DNA from: Bacteroidales bacterium UBA4116
Lineage (GTDB): Bacteria; Bacteroidota; Bacteroidia; Bacteroidales; Tannerellaceae
Assembly (NCBI GenBank): GCA_002381645.1
Contig: DFXE01000017.1
Location: 81,572-145,571 of the forward strand
Direction of reading: 5' to 3'
Length of the DNA: 64,000 nt
Both the position numbers and the translations under genes were made by a program. The notes under the pieces were generated by a model that had not been told where the DNA came from, searched no databases, and was given only the letters and a program-made list of their open reading frames with translations. Below are positions 8,552 through 21,233 of the stretch, piece after piece; the stretch's first letter is position 1; each line of letters starts with the position of its first letter.

Positions 8552-10327
8552 TTATTCCCTGCTGAATCCGGGAGTCGTTTGATTTAACAGCGGATTAGTT
8601 TCCAATTGCCTTCTCGGGATCGGGAAAATCGAATTGTCACGTGTATCCTGGGCTTTGTCCCACCATACATCGCCAAAACGCCCCCAGCGAACCAGATCGG
8701 TACGTCTTCTTCTTTCTCCTATAAACTCACGTCCCCATTCATCAATAAATTCCTGATCGGTGAGTTTTCCCGGATTAGCCGTATAACTATACTCCGACCA
8801 ATCTTCCGCCTCATAATTCCTTTTACGCACATAGTCTAATAATTCGGCTGCTTTGGTTTTATTACCTTCCCTATAATAGATTTCCGCTAACGTATAGTAA
8901 ACTTCAGCTAAACGCATTTCGGGAGCTGATTGTGAATGCCACAGACCGCTTACTTCCGATAGATATGGGAATTTATTAAAACGCACCCCAGAGTTTTCTT
9001 CTCCGGTTTGTACACGCGAACCTTCACCCCAGCGTCCTTCTCCTGCCGGACTAAATCTTTCGGTAAAACGGCCTACCATATCGACAAAAACCAATGGTTT
9101 GGTAGCATATTCCTCAGTTCCTAAAATAGGTTCATCAGAATAATACGCCGTACCCCGGTCGAATTTGAATTGTTGCCCGATTAAGAAGAACCCTTCATAA
9201 TCACCACCACCCTGCTTCATGCGGAAGGGAACTTTACGTTTGTCTCCATCTGGAAACTTTTCATATGGATTTCCTAAGCCACTGGCATGTTGATAAATAT
9301 TACCGGGAATTAAGGTTACCGTACCATCATCGGTTACCGTAAATGTACTTGATTCGTGATCACGCGACGGTTGCATATGAACACCATTATGACCGCTATC
9401 CGCTACACCTAATATATCACGTGCCGTATAATGCCAGAAATCGCCCCAGAATCCTCCGAAATTAAGTGTGTTACGCAAATGAGGAAATTCAAGCAACATT
9501 TCGGGAGATTTATAACCGCCTAATCCAGAACGGAAAGGATCACGATAGTCATTCTGATTAATACTATATGTGCCATACACTCCATTAATAATATCTTCAC
9601 AGATTTTTTTACAATCGGTAAACCGATTTTCCTGAATATAAACATCGGCATTAAAATATAAACGCATCAGCATCCCCATAGCTGAAGCTTGTGTTATATG
9701 TCCAACAACTGCTTCTTTAGGTAGATACGGTACAACCGCTTTTATTTCTGACTCAATAAATTCAAAAACTTCTTTAGCAGAAGATTGGGGCAACATTTCA
9801 GTCTCGGCATGCTCATGCGTAAATATTGGTATCTGTCTGAAATAATCAAATAACAATAAATAGAACCACCCACGGATGGCTTTAAGTTCTGTCGTATATA
9901 ATGCCTGTTGAGTTTCTGAAATTCCAATTGCTTGGAAGTCCAGTGTATTAAAGTCTCTTAAAGCAGTATTAGCCTGCCCGATTCCCGCATAAAGGTTTTG
10001 CCATACTTCCCGTATCTGGCTGTCATCATCTGTCCAAGTATGATTATGCAGACGAACCCACATACCGTCATCCTGTCCATGGCGACCTTTTTGTGTCCAG
10101 ACAAAATGATCGGCCGTTAATTCCTGCAGTCTCCATTGCGGGCCTTCAAATGCAGCCCATTGCATTTGGTCATATACACGAAGTACAGCAGCTTCAACTG
10201 CCCTTTCATCGGTATAATAATTATCTTTCGTAAGAATACTGAACGGTTCTTCATCCAGGTTTGTACAGGAGGTTATCAATAAAGTTGAAAAGAACCCCAA
10301 CAAATAGAATATTTTTATTTTTTTCAT
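8552..10327 (-). CDS. SusD/RagB-family nutrient-binding lipoprotein (pair 1)
   Basis: A 591-residue outer-membrane lipoprotein that caps a SusC porin and binds its ligand. The ATG at 10327 is preferred over a TTG two codons upstream. The signal peptide ends 'LLITSC' (C21), followed by 'TNLDEEP', a typical SusD start. Helical TPR-like SusD regions run through 'AIRGWFYLLLFDYF' and the C-terminal block 'PEMRLAEVYYTLAEIYYREG...FIGERRRRTDLVRWGRF' ends with the usual 'IPRRQLETNP'. It starts 18 bases after the partner susC stop and is the last gene of its unit. Substrate unknown; no glycosidase is adjacent on this side. Confidence 0.95.
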   Translation of the reverse strand: MKKIKIFYLLGFFSTLLITSCTNLDEEPFSILTKDNYYTDERAVEAAVLRVYDQMQWAAFEGPQWRLQELTADHFVWTQKGRHGQDDGMWVRLHNHTWTDDDSQIREVWQNLYAGIGQANTALRDFNTLDFQAIGISETQQALYTTELKAIRGWFYLLLFDYFRQIPIFTHEHAETEMLPQSSAKEVFEFIESEIKAVVPYLPKEAVVGHITQASAMGMLMRLYFNADVYIQENRFTDCKKICEDIINGVYGTYSINQNDYRDPFRSGLGGYKSPEMLLEFPHLRNTLNFGGFWGDFWHYTARDILGVADSGHNGVHMQPSRDHESSTFTVTDDGTVTLIPGNIYQHASGLGNPYEKFPDGDKRKVPFRMKQGGGDYEGFFLIGQQFKFDRGTAYYSDEPILGTEEYATKPLVFVDMVGRFTERFSPAGEGRWGEGSRVQTGEENSGVRFNKFPYLSEVSGLWHSQSAPEMRLAEVYYTLAEIYYREGNKTKAAELLDYVRKRNYEAEDWSEYSYTANPGKLTDQEFIDEWGREFIGERRRRTDLVRWGRFGDVWWDKAQDTRDNSIFPIPRRQLETNPLLNQTTPGFSRE

Positions 10328-10345
10328 ATTCAATAATGTCTTTAA

Positions 10346-13336
10346 TTAATAAGATATTTGTACACCAAATGTAAAATTTCTTGCAGTAGGATAGAGATCC
10401 AGACCACTTTGCCCAACCCATAATCCGGTTTGATTCTGAATATTTGAAGGATCCATCACACTGTATGAAGTAAGGGTAAATACATTTCGTATACTTCCGT
10501 AAACTCTCAGATTAGAGATCCATTTAGTATTTATTTTTGGTGTCCATCCAAGCGTAATATTCTGCAATTTCAGGTAATTACCATTTTCAAGGAAATAATC
10601 ACAAACTAACTTTGTGCCTTTAATATGGGCATTTTCCTTATATGCCGACTGTAACTTATTAATACCGGCAACTCCCTGCAAGCCATAGTACATCTGGTGC
10701 ATATTTAGAATGTCGTATTTGAATTTACCTGTAAAGAAGAATGAGAAATCAAAGCCTTTATACGTGAAGGTGTTACCCCAAGACAACATCCATTTAGGTG
10801 AACCGTTACCTATATATGTTTTATCATCATCACTTGCTTCGTCGCCCCTTAATGTCGGATTACCCTCTATTCCGTCTTTATAAACCAGAATATTACCATC
10901 GTTATCCACCCCGGCATAACGGAATCCGTAGAAGTTCCCTATCTCTTTTCCGTCTTCCAGACGTTGTGCATACCCCGGATTTCCCGGACTTGGCAGACCA
11001 TCATTATTAATGAATCCTAATTGATACTGGTCATTAGAGAAAGATTTTAATTTTGATTTTGTGTATGAAAATGTAAGATCAGTCGTATAATTAAAATCAG
11101 TCGTCTGTACTACATCCACGCTCGCCTGGAATTCAACTCCTTTTGAAGTTGTGGTACCCACATTCGTAATGATCTTATCATGCAGATAAGGAGGCATCGA
11201 TACGGGATATTCTCCGATAACATCTTTTCCATCCCTTATAAAGAAATCAACACTACCCGAGAGCCGGGAACCAAACAATGTATAGTCGACTCCCAGGTTA
11301 TAAGATATCTGTTTTTCCCAACTCAAATCGTAATTGGGGTTGTTTTCGGGTCCGTAACCTTGTATCCATTGACCGCCCGATGTCATGTAATTTCCATAAC
11401 CTTTATATTTAGCCATAGAAGTGTAGGGATCAAATCCTGAACGGCCGGTAACCCCATAAGAAAAACGTAATTTTAAATCGTCTACCGTTGGAAGTTCCTC
11501 AAAAAAAGACAAACGTGAAAAACGCCATGCTGCCGAAGCTGCCGGGAATGTACCCCATTTATGGTCGGCTCCAAACTTTGTACTACCTTCATGTCGTAAA
11601 GACCCTGTAAAAAGAAGGACATTATCGAAATCATAATTCACACGTCCTAAAAAGGCAATCGTTTTATATTTCTTTTTTTCCGATTTCATACCGAGCCGGC
11701 CCTGTTCTTTTTCATAATCCCCTGCTTCAAGGTTATTCCATTGAAACGCATCCGATGGGAAATTTCTGTTACTTGCCCAATAACGGTCTTCTACATATTC
11801 CTGATAAGAATATCCACCCATTATTTTAAAGTCATGTTTATCTACTTTAAACGAATAATTACCCAACCATTCAAACAGGTAATCGACTCTCGCACGATCC
11901 TGTAATTCGGCTTTACCGTTATAGCTTTCGCGTAAACTATCTTTATGTTTCGATGTAAAGTAAGCCCTGGCTTTCGAATTGTGTCCGCGTCTTGCCAATT
12001 GTACTTCCGTATTCAGGTTCTTGAGAATATTTAACTTAATACTGAAGTCAACATTTGAATATTCCTGTCTTACTTCACGTGTCCGTTCGGTAAGGTTTTT
12101 GACTGGGTTATAGGTATCAAATGAGTTTGCAAATGCTGCCATTTCATCAGGACTATACGTCGGATTCAATTCCAGAGCCTGTTTAAAAGAACCTTTATCA
12201 CTAAAATGATCCCAGAAATCCCATCCGGATATCACATCTTCGTCAGCTACGCGGTAAGATATATTTCCGCCCACTTCCAGAAGACCTTCTAAGGTGATTT
12301 GTTTAAAACTGGCCCTCACTCCTGTTTCTTTTCTTTTTGTCGCAATATCAAGGCCATCTTTTTCCCTGTAATTGGCCGAAAGACGGAAAATGGTACTTTC
12401 ACTACCTCCCGATAAAGACACATTATGGTTATGACCAAAGTTGTTTTTGTTGATTAGTTCGTCGTACCAGTCCGTACGATATCCATGATCCGTATCGATC
12501 TTATGAGCCACAAATTCATCCGGAGATAAAATATCCGGCCGGTCGGCTACCATGTCGTGCTCCATATATCCGTCGTAACTGATCGTTACCCTTCCGGCCC
12601 GGCCTTGTTTAGTCTGTACAAGTATTACTCCATTGGCTCCGCGCGAACCGTAGATCGCTGCGGCCGATCCGTCCTTTAAAACAGTGATAGATTCAATATC
12701 CTGCTGAGAAATAGACCGTAAATCTCCACCAGGCATTCCGTCGATAACGATCAAAGGGGTATTTCCAGCTTTAAGGGAGGAAGCACCGCGTACCTGTATA
12801 TTATTCGGATCAACATTCGGATCTGCTGACGATTCGCCTGAAATAGATAAACCGGCAATTTTTCCGTTGATTAATTCCAAAGGATTATTTGTAGCGCCCT
12901 GTAAAAAATCCCGGCTGGAAATACTTGTTACAGCTGTCGTTAAATCCCTTTTTACTGTACTACCATAACCAACAACAACTACCTCATCAAGTCGTTGATT
13001 ATCTTCTTCCAATATAATATTCATATTAGCAGAAGCAGGTATTTCTAATGGAACATATCCTACATAAGAAACGGTTAAAATACTTCCTTGCGGAACATTT
13101 AATGTAAATGCACCATCCACATCGGTAATCGTACCATTGGTAGTTCCTTTTTGAATAATATTAGCTCCAATTATTTCCATTCCCGCCGGATCTTTCACTA
13201 CACCTTTTACGGTTAATTGCTGTGCATTAACGGGCAAACCGATTATAAAACAAGTAACAAAAAACAGATAGGAAAAGGCACACAACTTTCTCTTAAGAAC
13301 GTTCCCTGACGTCCTTAGATTTAAGACTAACCTCAT
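10346..13336 (-). CDS. SusC/RagA TonB-dependent outer-membrane transporter (pair 1)
   Basis: A 996-residue TonB-dependent transporter. After a signal peptide (to about residue 38, 'GLPVNAQ') come a carboxypeptidase-regulatory-like domain ('VKGVVKDPAGMEIIGANI', about 42-115), the SusC hallmark 'LDEVVVVGYGS', a plug domain ('IQVRGASSLKAGNTPLIVIDG', to about 240) and a 22-strand barrel ending in an aromatic-rich C-terminus. No extra N-terminal anti-sigma-interacting domain is visible, so control by an ECF sigma is unlikely. It imports oligosaccharides or peptides with the SusD protein encoded 18 bases downstream. Confidence 0.96.
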   Translation of the reverse strand: MRLVLNLRTSGNVLKRKLCAFSYLFFVTCFIIGLPVNAQQLTVKGVVKDPAGMEIIGANIIQKGTTNGTITDVDGAFTLNVPQGSILTVSYVGYVPLEIPASANMNIILEEDNQRLDEVVVVGYGSTVKRDLTTAVTSISSRDFLQGATNNPLELINGKIAGLSISGESSADPNVDPNNIQVRGASSLKAGNTPLIVIDGMPGGDLRSISQQDIESITVLKDGSAAAIYGSRGANGVILVQTKQGRAGRVTISYDGYMEHDMVADRPDILSPDEFVAHKIDTDHGYRTDWYDELINKNNFGHNHNVSLSGGSESTIFRLSANYREKDGLDIATKRKETGVRASFKQITLEGLLEVGGNISYRVADEDVISGWDFWDHFSDKGSFKQALELNPTYSPDEMAAFANSFDTYNPVKNLTERTREVRQEYSNVDFSIKLNILKNLNTEVQLARRGHNSKARAYFTSKHKDSLRESYNGKAELQDRARVDYLFEWLGNYSFKVDKHDFKIMGGYSYQEYVEDRYWASNRNFPSDAFQWNNLEAGDYEKEQGRLGMKSEKKKYKTIAFLGRVNYDFDNVLLFTGSLRHEGSTKFGADHKWGTFPAASAAWRFSRLSFFEELPTVDDLKLRFSYGVTGRSGFDPYTSMAKYKGYGNYMTSGGQWIQGYGPENNPNYDLSWEKQISYNLGVDYTLFGSRLSGSVDFFIRDGKDVIGEYPVSMPPYLHDKIITNVGTTTSKGVEFQASVDVVQTTDFNYTTDLTFSYTKSKLKSFSNDQYQLGFINNDGLPSPGNPGYAQRLEDGKEIGNFYGFRYAGVDNDGNILVYKDGIEGNPTLRGDEASDDDKTYIGNGSPKWMLSWGNTFTYKGFDFSFFFTGKFKYDILNMHQMYYGLQGVAGINKLQSAYKENAHIKGTKLVCDYFLENGNYLKLQNITLGWTPKINTKWISNLRVYGSIRNVFTLTSYSVMDPSNIQNQTGLWVGQSGLDLYPTARNFTFGVQISY

Positions 13337-13419
13337 ACGTAATAAATTTAAATTACAATTACTTTTTACACTCTCAAAATCATTCCATGGATTTAATAAA
13401 TTCGGCCGTTTATTACCCG

Positions 13420-13427
13420 CAAAAGTA
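13420..13427 (-). promoter_or_regulatory. -7 box (TACTTTTG) for susC/susD pair 1
   Basis: Minus strand 13427-13420 reads TACTTTTG (TAnnTTTG). Transcription from near 13413 would give a 5' leader of about 77 bases before the susC ATG at 13336. Confidence 0.45.
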
Positions 13428-13832
13428 TTAATGTTTTTGAAATAAAAAAGTTTTTTTAGAATACTTTTATTTAGTTAGTTAGTGACAAATCATTGAATTA
13501 CTCATTATCAATACCTTACATGAAGAAATTTAGATTTAAATAGTTAATAGAAAAATAAATATAAAAATTTGTCATTAAAAAGTTTACATTAAACATTCTT
13601 ATATTATATTTTTATCATAAAATAATTATTTATTATATAAATGAAAATAAAAAGCTCACCTTTACATATTATATATTTATAATTAAATCATTAAACCTTA
13701 GACACATGAGACTATTAGTTTACCTTCTTTTTAAGAATTCATTTATACAAAACACACAAATTATATAATTAATAAAACTACTTGTTGTCTTTTTCTGTTA
13801 TAGCATAATGAAATAATTATAAAAGAAAGAAT
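13428..13832. other. Very AT-rich intergenic region without genes
   Basis: About 400 bases between divergent susC and the NlpE-like gene, dominated by A/T runs and lacking any convincing reading frame. It must carry the promoter of the NlpE-like gene, but no clear TAnnTTTG box was found near that start. It probably also holds the upstream control region of susC pair 1. Confidence 0.6.
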
Positions 13833-14249
13833 ATGAGAATCAATTTTTTTTACGCCTTTCTAATGGCAATGGCCTTAATCCTTATAAATGGGTGTAATAA
13901 CAATCGTAACCAGCATGCTAATTCGTCTGTTGTAAACACCCGTACAACGAATTACGAAGGTACTTACAGCGGCACTTTACCATGTGCTGATTGTTCCGGT
14001 ATTCGTATGGAAATAACCCTGAATGGAGGGAATTACAAAATCCTATCTGTTTATGAAGGTGTTGATGAAAATAACCGTTTTGAAGAATCTGGTACTTATA
14101 CCTGGGATCAAGATACAAATATGATTACTTTAGACGGAGATGATACTAATAAATATTTATTCGATAACAACACGTTGGTTGCCCTGGATATGGACGGTAA
14201 CAGGGTAACAGGAGAACTAGCCAATATGTACATATTGAAAAAAAGATAA
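13833..14249 (+). CDS. NlpE N-terminal-domain lipoprotein
   Basis: A 138-residue lipoprotein: signal peptide ending 'LILINGC' with C21 lipidated, a short Asn-rich linker, then one NlpE N-terminal barrel domain (about 42-137). The family's CxxC is present in 'GTLPCADCSGI', and the 'GTYTWDQDTNMITL' stretch follows as in NlpE. It lacks the C-terminal OB-like domain of E. coli NlpE. The E. coli protein senses surface contact and copper; in Bacteroidota the role of these short forms is not established. It is the only plus-strand gene inside the susCD region. Confidence 0.85.
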   Translation: MRINFFYAFLMAMALILINGCNNNRNQHANSSVVNTRTTNYEGTYSGTLPCADCSGIRMEITLNGGNYKILSVYEGVDENNRFEESGTYTWDQDTNMITLDGDDTNKYLFDNNTLVALDMDGNRVTGELANMYILKKR

Positions 14250-14282
14250 CCCAATAAAACATTTCACTTTAGACACCTTTTC

Positions 14283-14336
14283 AAGGTTATTAATCTGTTA
14301 CTATCCCAATAATCAAATAGTCAGATTAACAACCTT
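14283..14336. terminator. Large stem-loop between convergent genes
   Basis: Arms 14283-14297 and 14322-14336 pair over 15 bases with one mismatch, and the inner bases (ACTAT / ATAGT) can extend the stem. It lies between the stops of the NlpE-like gene and the convergent GH63-like gene. It lacks a strong T-run, so it may be a factor-assisted terminator or an mRNA 3'-end stabiliser. Confidence 0.5.
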
Positions 14337-14361
14337 ACAAATTAGATGTCATCATTAAAAA

Positions 14362-16269
14362 TTATTTGCCGTATTCCTCATACAGCAATAACAAATGCGC
14401 CGAACTCCAACTAAAGTGTGGAGCTTTCAAAGGAGCCCCGTTATGCGTATCGTAATTTTCATATATAGGGGCATCTCCCGTCAGTCCCTGAAGACGTGTA
14501 AATATATGGTCGGTAAATGTATCTGCTTCTTTATTATATCCGTATTTACGGAGACCGGAAATGCCGAAATAAACCTGGTCTAACCAAATGGGTCCGCGCC
14601 AGTAACCGGAAGGCATGAATTTTGGATTGTCGGCAGCAATCGTTGGAAATGGAATATAGGTTGCAAATTTGGTTGTATCTGTAAATAATTTTGCGGCAGC
14701 GTCAGCTTGTTCCCTTGTAGCAATTCCTGTCCATAACGGGATACAGCCCTCGGTTCCTTCTTCCATAACAAACGTTCCATCTAATCGTTTATCAAAAAAG
14801 AAACCTCTTTCCGGCACAAAGAAATAATTTGCTGTGTTGGCTGTATGGTTATATTCACTAAAAACTTCTCCTGCAACGGGAGCTAACCGGCTCAATAAAT
14901 GGTGTTCTAAAGTAAGGAAAGCGTTCAAATCGACCGACTCCTGGTTAAAACTCCAGGCTCCTTCCTCATTCTTTACTATCTTTGCATCATCAAAACGGAT
15001 AGCATTGTCCATACCGCTTTCCCATGCAGCAGCCTCAGGGGTACCATCGCACGATCCGAACTCGCAGATACCGTTATTATTATGGTCGCGGTACCGGAAC
15101 CACCATTTATAATAAGATAACAGCTTGGGATAGATTTCTTTTACAAAAGCGCTATCACCTGTTTGCTCAAATATTTCATTTACTGCCCATGCGGCTAAAG
15201 GGGGCTTGCTGTCCCGGTCATTATTTTCCTTTGCATCGGTATATATACAATCAATAACCATTCCTTCAGGAGTTTGGTAATCAAACATGGTACGCACCTG
15301 GTTTTTCGCCAGTTCAGGGGCAAAACGCGAGAGAGCGACTGCATGTTTCCAGGAATCCCACCCCCAAAAACCCATAAAATATCCTACGCCATGACTGGGT
15401 ACTACCCCGTCGTGGAATAAATCTCCCCGGGCACTTTTCCAGTTCGAGATCAAGGTTACTACAGCCTTGGCGGCAATACGGTCATATTCGTCAGGCATGT
15501 CCGTACGTAATACATTCGCCAAATATTCATCCCAACGTTCAGCCGATTGGTTCCTGTATGTTTCAGGAGATGTCAATACAGTCGTAGCCTTCTGCATAAC
15601 AGCCAATTGAGAATTCTTATTTTCAAAGAATGATATCATTACATATGCTTTTCCGGGCTGAGTCGATATAGCTTCGTATCCTTCCTCATTTGTCAGAATA
15701 CCCACTTCCGGACTGAATGTAAGAGCCAACCCTTCTCCATCAGGCCAGGTAAGTAATAAGCGGTTCTTTTCCACTGAACAAGAAATTTCTTTTGGCAACG
15801 ATGAACCATGAAAATGAAACGTGCTACCCGGATTTGAAGAACAAGTCAGCAAAGCGGTAGATTTATCGATAAAATTTAGCTGTTGGCGGATTTTTCCTTC
15901 TTTAGAATATGCCGATATATAAAGTTCCCCCGGAAAGTAAGATACCGAATCGGGGGTATAAACAGTCGATTTATCTTCATTGGCAAAATTTACTTTTATC
16001 AGGGCATTTGATACCCATTGCCGCTTATCCAAATGAAACGGGCCGCAAAAACCGTTCACCCATTTCTCTGATTGAGGTATAGTGAACCCATACCATGAAC
16101 CTGCATCACTGAACCATCCCCTGTTTCGCCTATCTTTATCGGGCGTATACCGGATGTTCAGGATATTGCCGAACTCATATGCTTTACGTGCCTTAGTTTC
16201 TTGCTGTATAGTACATCCTGTTGCTAAAACAGTATATATGCAGGCTAAAACAACTATTATTTTTTTCAT
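14362..16269 (-). CDS. GH63-like (YgjK-type) glycoside hydrolase lipoprotein
   Basis: A 635-residue lipoprotein (signal peptide ending 'LATGC', C19). The N-terminal beta-sandwich (about 40-230) is followed by an (alpha/alpha)6 barrel (about 250-635) resembling GH63 enzymes such as E. coli YgjK. Signature stretches are 'FMGFWGWDSWKHA' (298-310), 'WESGMDNAIRFDD' (416-428, with D421 the candidate acid) and 'PIYENYDTHNG' (601-611, with E604 the candidate base). GH63 enzymes invert alpha-glucosidic linkages; the actual substrate is unknown. It is the last gene after susC, susD and the GH2 gene on the same strand, separated from GH2 by a hairpin at 16378-16420. Confidence 0.82.
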   Translation of the reverse strand: MKKIIVVLACIYTVLATGCTIQQETKARKAYEFGNILNIRYTPDKDRRNRGWFSDAGSWYGFTIPQSEKWVNGFCGPFHLDKRQWVSNALIKVNFANEDKSTVYTPDSVSYFPGELYISAYSKEGKIRQQLNFIDKSTALLTCSSNPGSTFHFHGSSLPKEISCSVEKNRLLLTWPDGEGLALTFSPEVGILTNEEGYEAISTQPGKAYVMISFFENKNSQLAVMQKATTVLTSPETYRNQSAERWDEYLANVLRTDMPDEYDRIAAKAVVTLISNWKSARGDLFHDGVVPSHGVGYFMGFWGWDSWKHAVALSRFAPELAKNQVRTMFDYQTPEGMVIDCIYTDAKENNDRDSKPPLAAWAVNEIFEQTGDSAFVKEIYPKLLSYYKWWFRYRDHNNNGICEFGSCDGTPEAAAWESGMDNAIRFDDAKIVKNEEGAWSFNQESVDLNAFLTLEHHLLSRLAPVAGEVFSEYNHTANTANYFFVPERGFFFDKRLDGTFVMEEGTEGCIPLWTGIATREQADAAAKLFTDTTKFATYIPFPTIAADNPKFMPSGYWRGPIWLDQVYFGISGLRKYGYNKEADTFTDHIFTRLQGLTGDAPIYENYDTHNGAPLKAPHFSWSSAHLLLLYEEYGK

Positions 16270-16377
16270 ACGTTAACTATTATCTGACATTCTCTTAAAT
16301 GAGACTTAATCCTTTCCTCGAAATTTATTAAAGTTTTAATTGAATAAGCGAATGAACTTTTCATATAAAAAGGTTCG

Positions 16378-16420
16378 TTTATCCTGACAGAAACTATTGA
16401 AGATGTTCTGTCAGGATAAA
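16378..16420. terminator. 15-bp perfect hairpin between GH2 and GH63-like genes
   Basis: Arms 16378-16392 and 16406-16420 are perfect reverse complements with a 13-base loop. It begins 9 bases after the GH2 stop in the direction of transcription. On the minus strand the hairpin is followed by CGAACC before a T-run, so it may be a weak terminator, an attenuator or an RNA processing/stability element that sets the ratio of the two glycosidases. Confidence 0.6.
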
Positions 16421-16428
16421 TAAATTTT

Positions 16429-19688
<3,260 letters not shown>

Positions 19689-21200
19689 TTAATTCACCGC
19701 ATTATTAGTGTTGAGTTCCTGAATAGGTATAGGATAGAAATTATGCTTTGCCGGGTCAAAGCCTGTGCGGTTTATTGCATGTAGTGCTTCTTTTGTTTTC
19801 CCCCAGCGGCGTAAGTCATAAAAACGGAAGTTTTCCAAAGGAAATTCTATTATCCGTTCGTGTTCTATCTGTTCGCGGACCTGCTGTTGTGTTGTTCCTT
19901 CCATTCCGGGCATATCTGCACGGCTCCGTACTTCGTTTATCAGTGATATGGCTTCGGTTGTATTCCCCAGTTCATTCAGAGCCTCAGCCTTCATCAGTAA
20001 AACGTTTGCATAGCGCATCAACGGGATATTCGGTGCGAAATAATTCATTTCCAGTCCTTCCATATCTGCCGGCAAGTATTTGCGGAATGCCGGTTTATCT
20101 GCTCCGTCAAACCAATCGTCGTATATGTATCCATATACCCGTGGTGTTTCAGTATCGTTGAAGTATTCGTCTTTAAAGAAGATTGTCTCATACAAACGGC
20201 TGTCATAACGGCCAGTTGTTGCTACCCTGCCTTCTTTCTTAAATTCTTCCATCAGCATTTTACTGGGTAGTATTTCATCCCATCCCCATAATTCGGATAC
20301 ACCGATCCAACGATGTAACTGTGTATAGTAGCTGGCTCCGCTTGCAGTATTCAATGTAAGCTGAAGCTCAAATATACTTTCTTCGGAGTTTTTATTTGTT
20401 CCGTCGAACATGGATTTAAGGTCTTTTACAAGTGAATATCCGGTTACATTATTCAACGCATTCACTGCAGCAGTCAGATGCATTTCTTTATTTGCAGGCT
20501 CTTCATATGCACGTGTCAGGTGTGCCCATCCTAAATAAGCATATGCCGCTCCGCGTGTAACGCGTCCTAATGTTTCGGATGAACGGGTGGTGGGCAACGC
20601 AGTTGCTTTTGTTAAATCTGCGATTATAAAATCCCATGTTTCTTCTCTTGTTGAAAGAGCTTTATCCAACTGGTCGGTCGATTGGATATACTGGTCGCGG
20701 ACAACAATCTGTTCCCAGTTTAAAAGTAATTTCATGTGGTAGTATGCCCGAAGAAAATAAGCTTCATTTAAAATCATCTCCCTGTCGTCTTCGGTAATAC
20801 CTTCTGCCGGTATAGTGGGCATATTTTCAATAATCTGGTTGCAATAGTTTATGCCGTAGTAACTATCGCGCCAATAGGTTGTAAACTGCGAGTTGCCGTT
20901 AGTATAGGTAAAGTTTGCCAACTCTACCCAGTTGGGGTAGGCTAAGGCATCCGAACCTAAATCAACAATGTCTTCACGGTATGCTTCTACCGGCCATTTC
21001 ACTTCGGCAAACCCCCATGTATCTGTTGATGCTTCCAGTTTGGAATACGCGAACGCCAATGCCGACTCAGCGTATTTTTTACTTTTCCAGAAATTTTCCG
21101 ATGATAATTTATCAGGTGAAGTTACCGTGAGGAAATCTTCACAACTTGTTGTCGTACCCATCAGCAACAGGGCAACGGCTATATATATTAATTGTTTCAT
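19689..21200 (-). CDS. SusD/RagB-family nutrient-binding lipoprotein (pair 2)
   Basis: A 503-residue outer-membrane lipoprotein with signal peptide ending 'MGTTTSC' (C20) and the SusD-like start 'EDFLTVTSPDKLSSENFWKS'. Further hallmarks are 'EAYFLRAYYHMKLLLNW', 'NIPLMRYANVLLMKAEALNE' and 'INEVRSRADMPG', with 'FRFYDLRRWGK' and a 'YPIPIQELNTN' ending. It is encoded 33 bases after its SusC partner and before the GH2 gene, so it should bind the glycan that the GH2 and GH63-like enzymes attack. Typical length for the family. Confidence 0.95.
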   Translation of the reverse strand: MKQLIYIAVALLLMGTTTSCEDFLTVTSPDKLSSENFWKSKKYAESALAFAYSKLEASTDTWGFAEVKWPVEAYREDIVDLGSDALAYPNWVELANFTYTNGNSQFTTYWRDSYYGINYCNQIIENMPTIPAEGITEDDREMILNEAYFLRAYYHMKLLLNWEQIVVRDQYIQSTDQLDKALSTREETWDFIIADLTKATALPTTRSSETLGRVTRGAAYAYLGWAHLTRAYEEPANKEMHLTAAVNALNNVTGYSLVKDLKSMFDGTNKNSEESIFELQLTLNTASGASYYTQLHRWIGVSELWGWDEILPSKMLMEEFKKEGRVATTGRYDSRLYETIFFKDEYFNDTETPRVYGYIYDDWFDGADKPAFRKYLPADMEGLEMNYFAPNIPLMRYANVLLMKAEALNELGNTTEAISLINEVRSRADMPGMEGTTQQQVREQIEHERIIEFPLENFRFYDLRRWGKTKEALHAINRTGFDPAKHNFYPIPIQELNTNNAVN

Positions 21201-21233
21201 TATATCTTATTCTGTTTATTAAGTGTGATCGTT

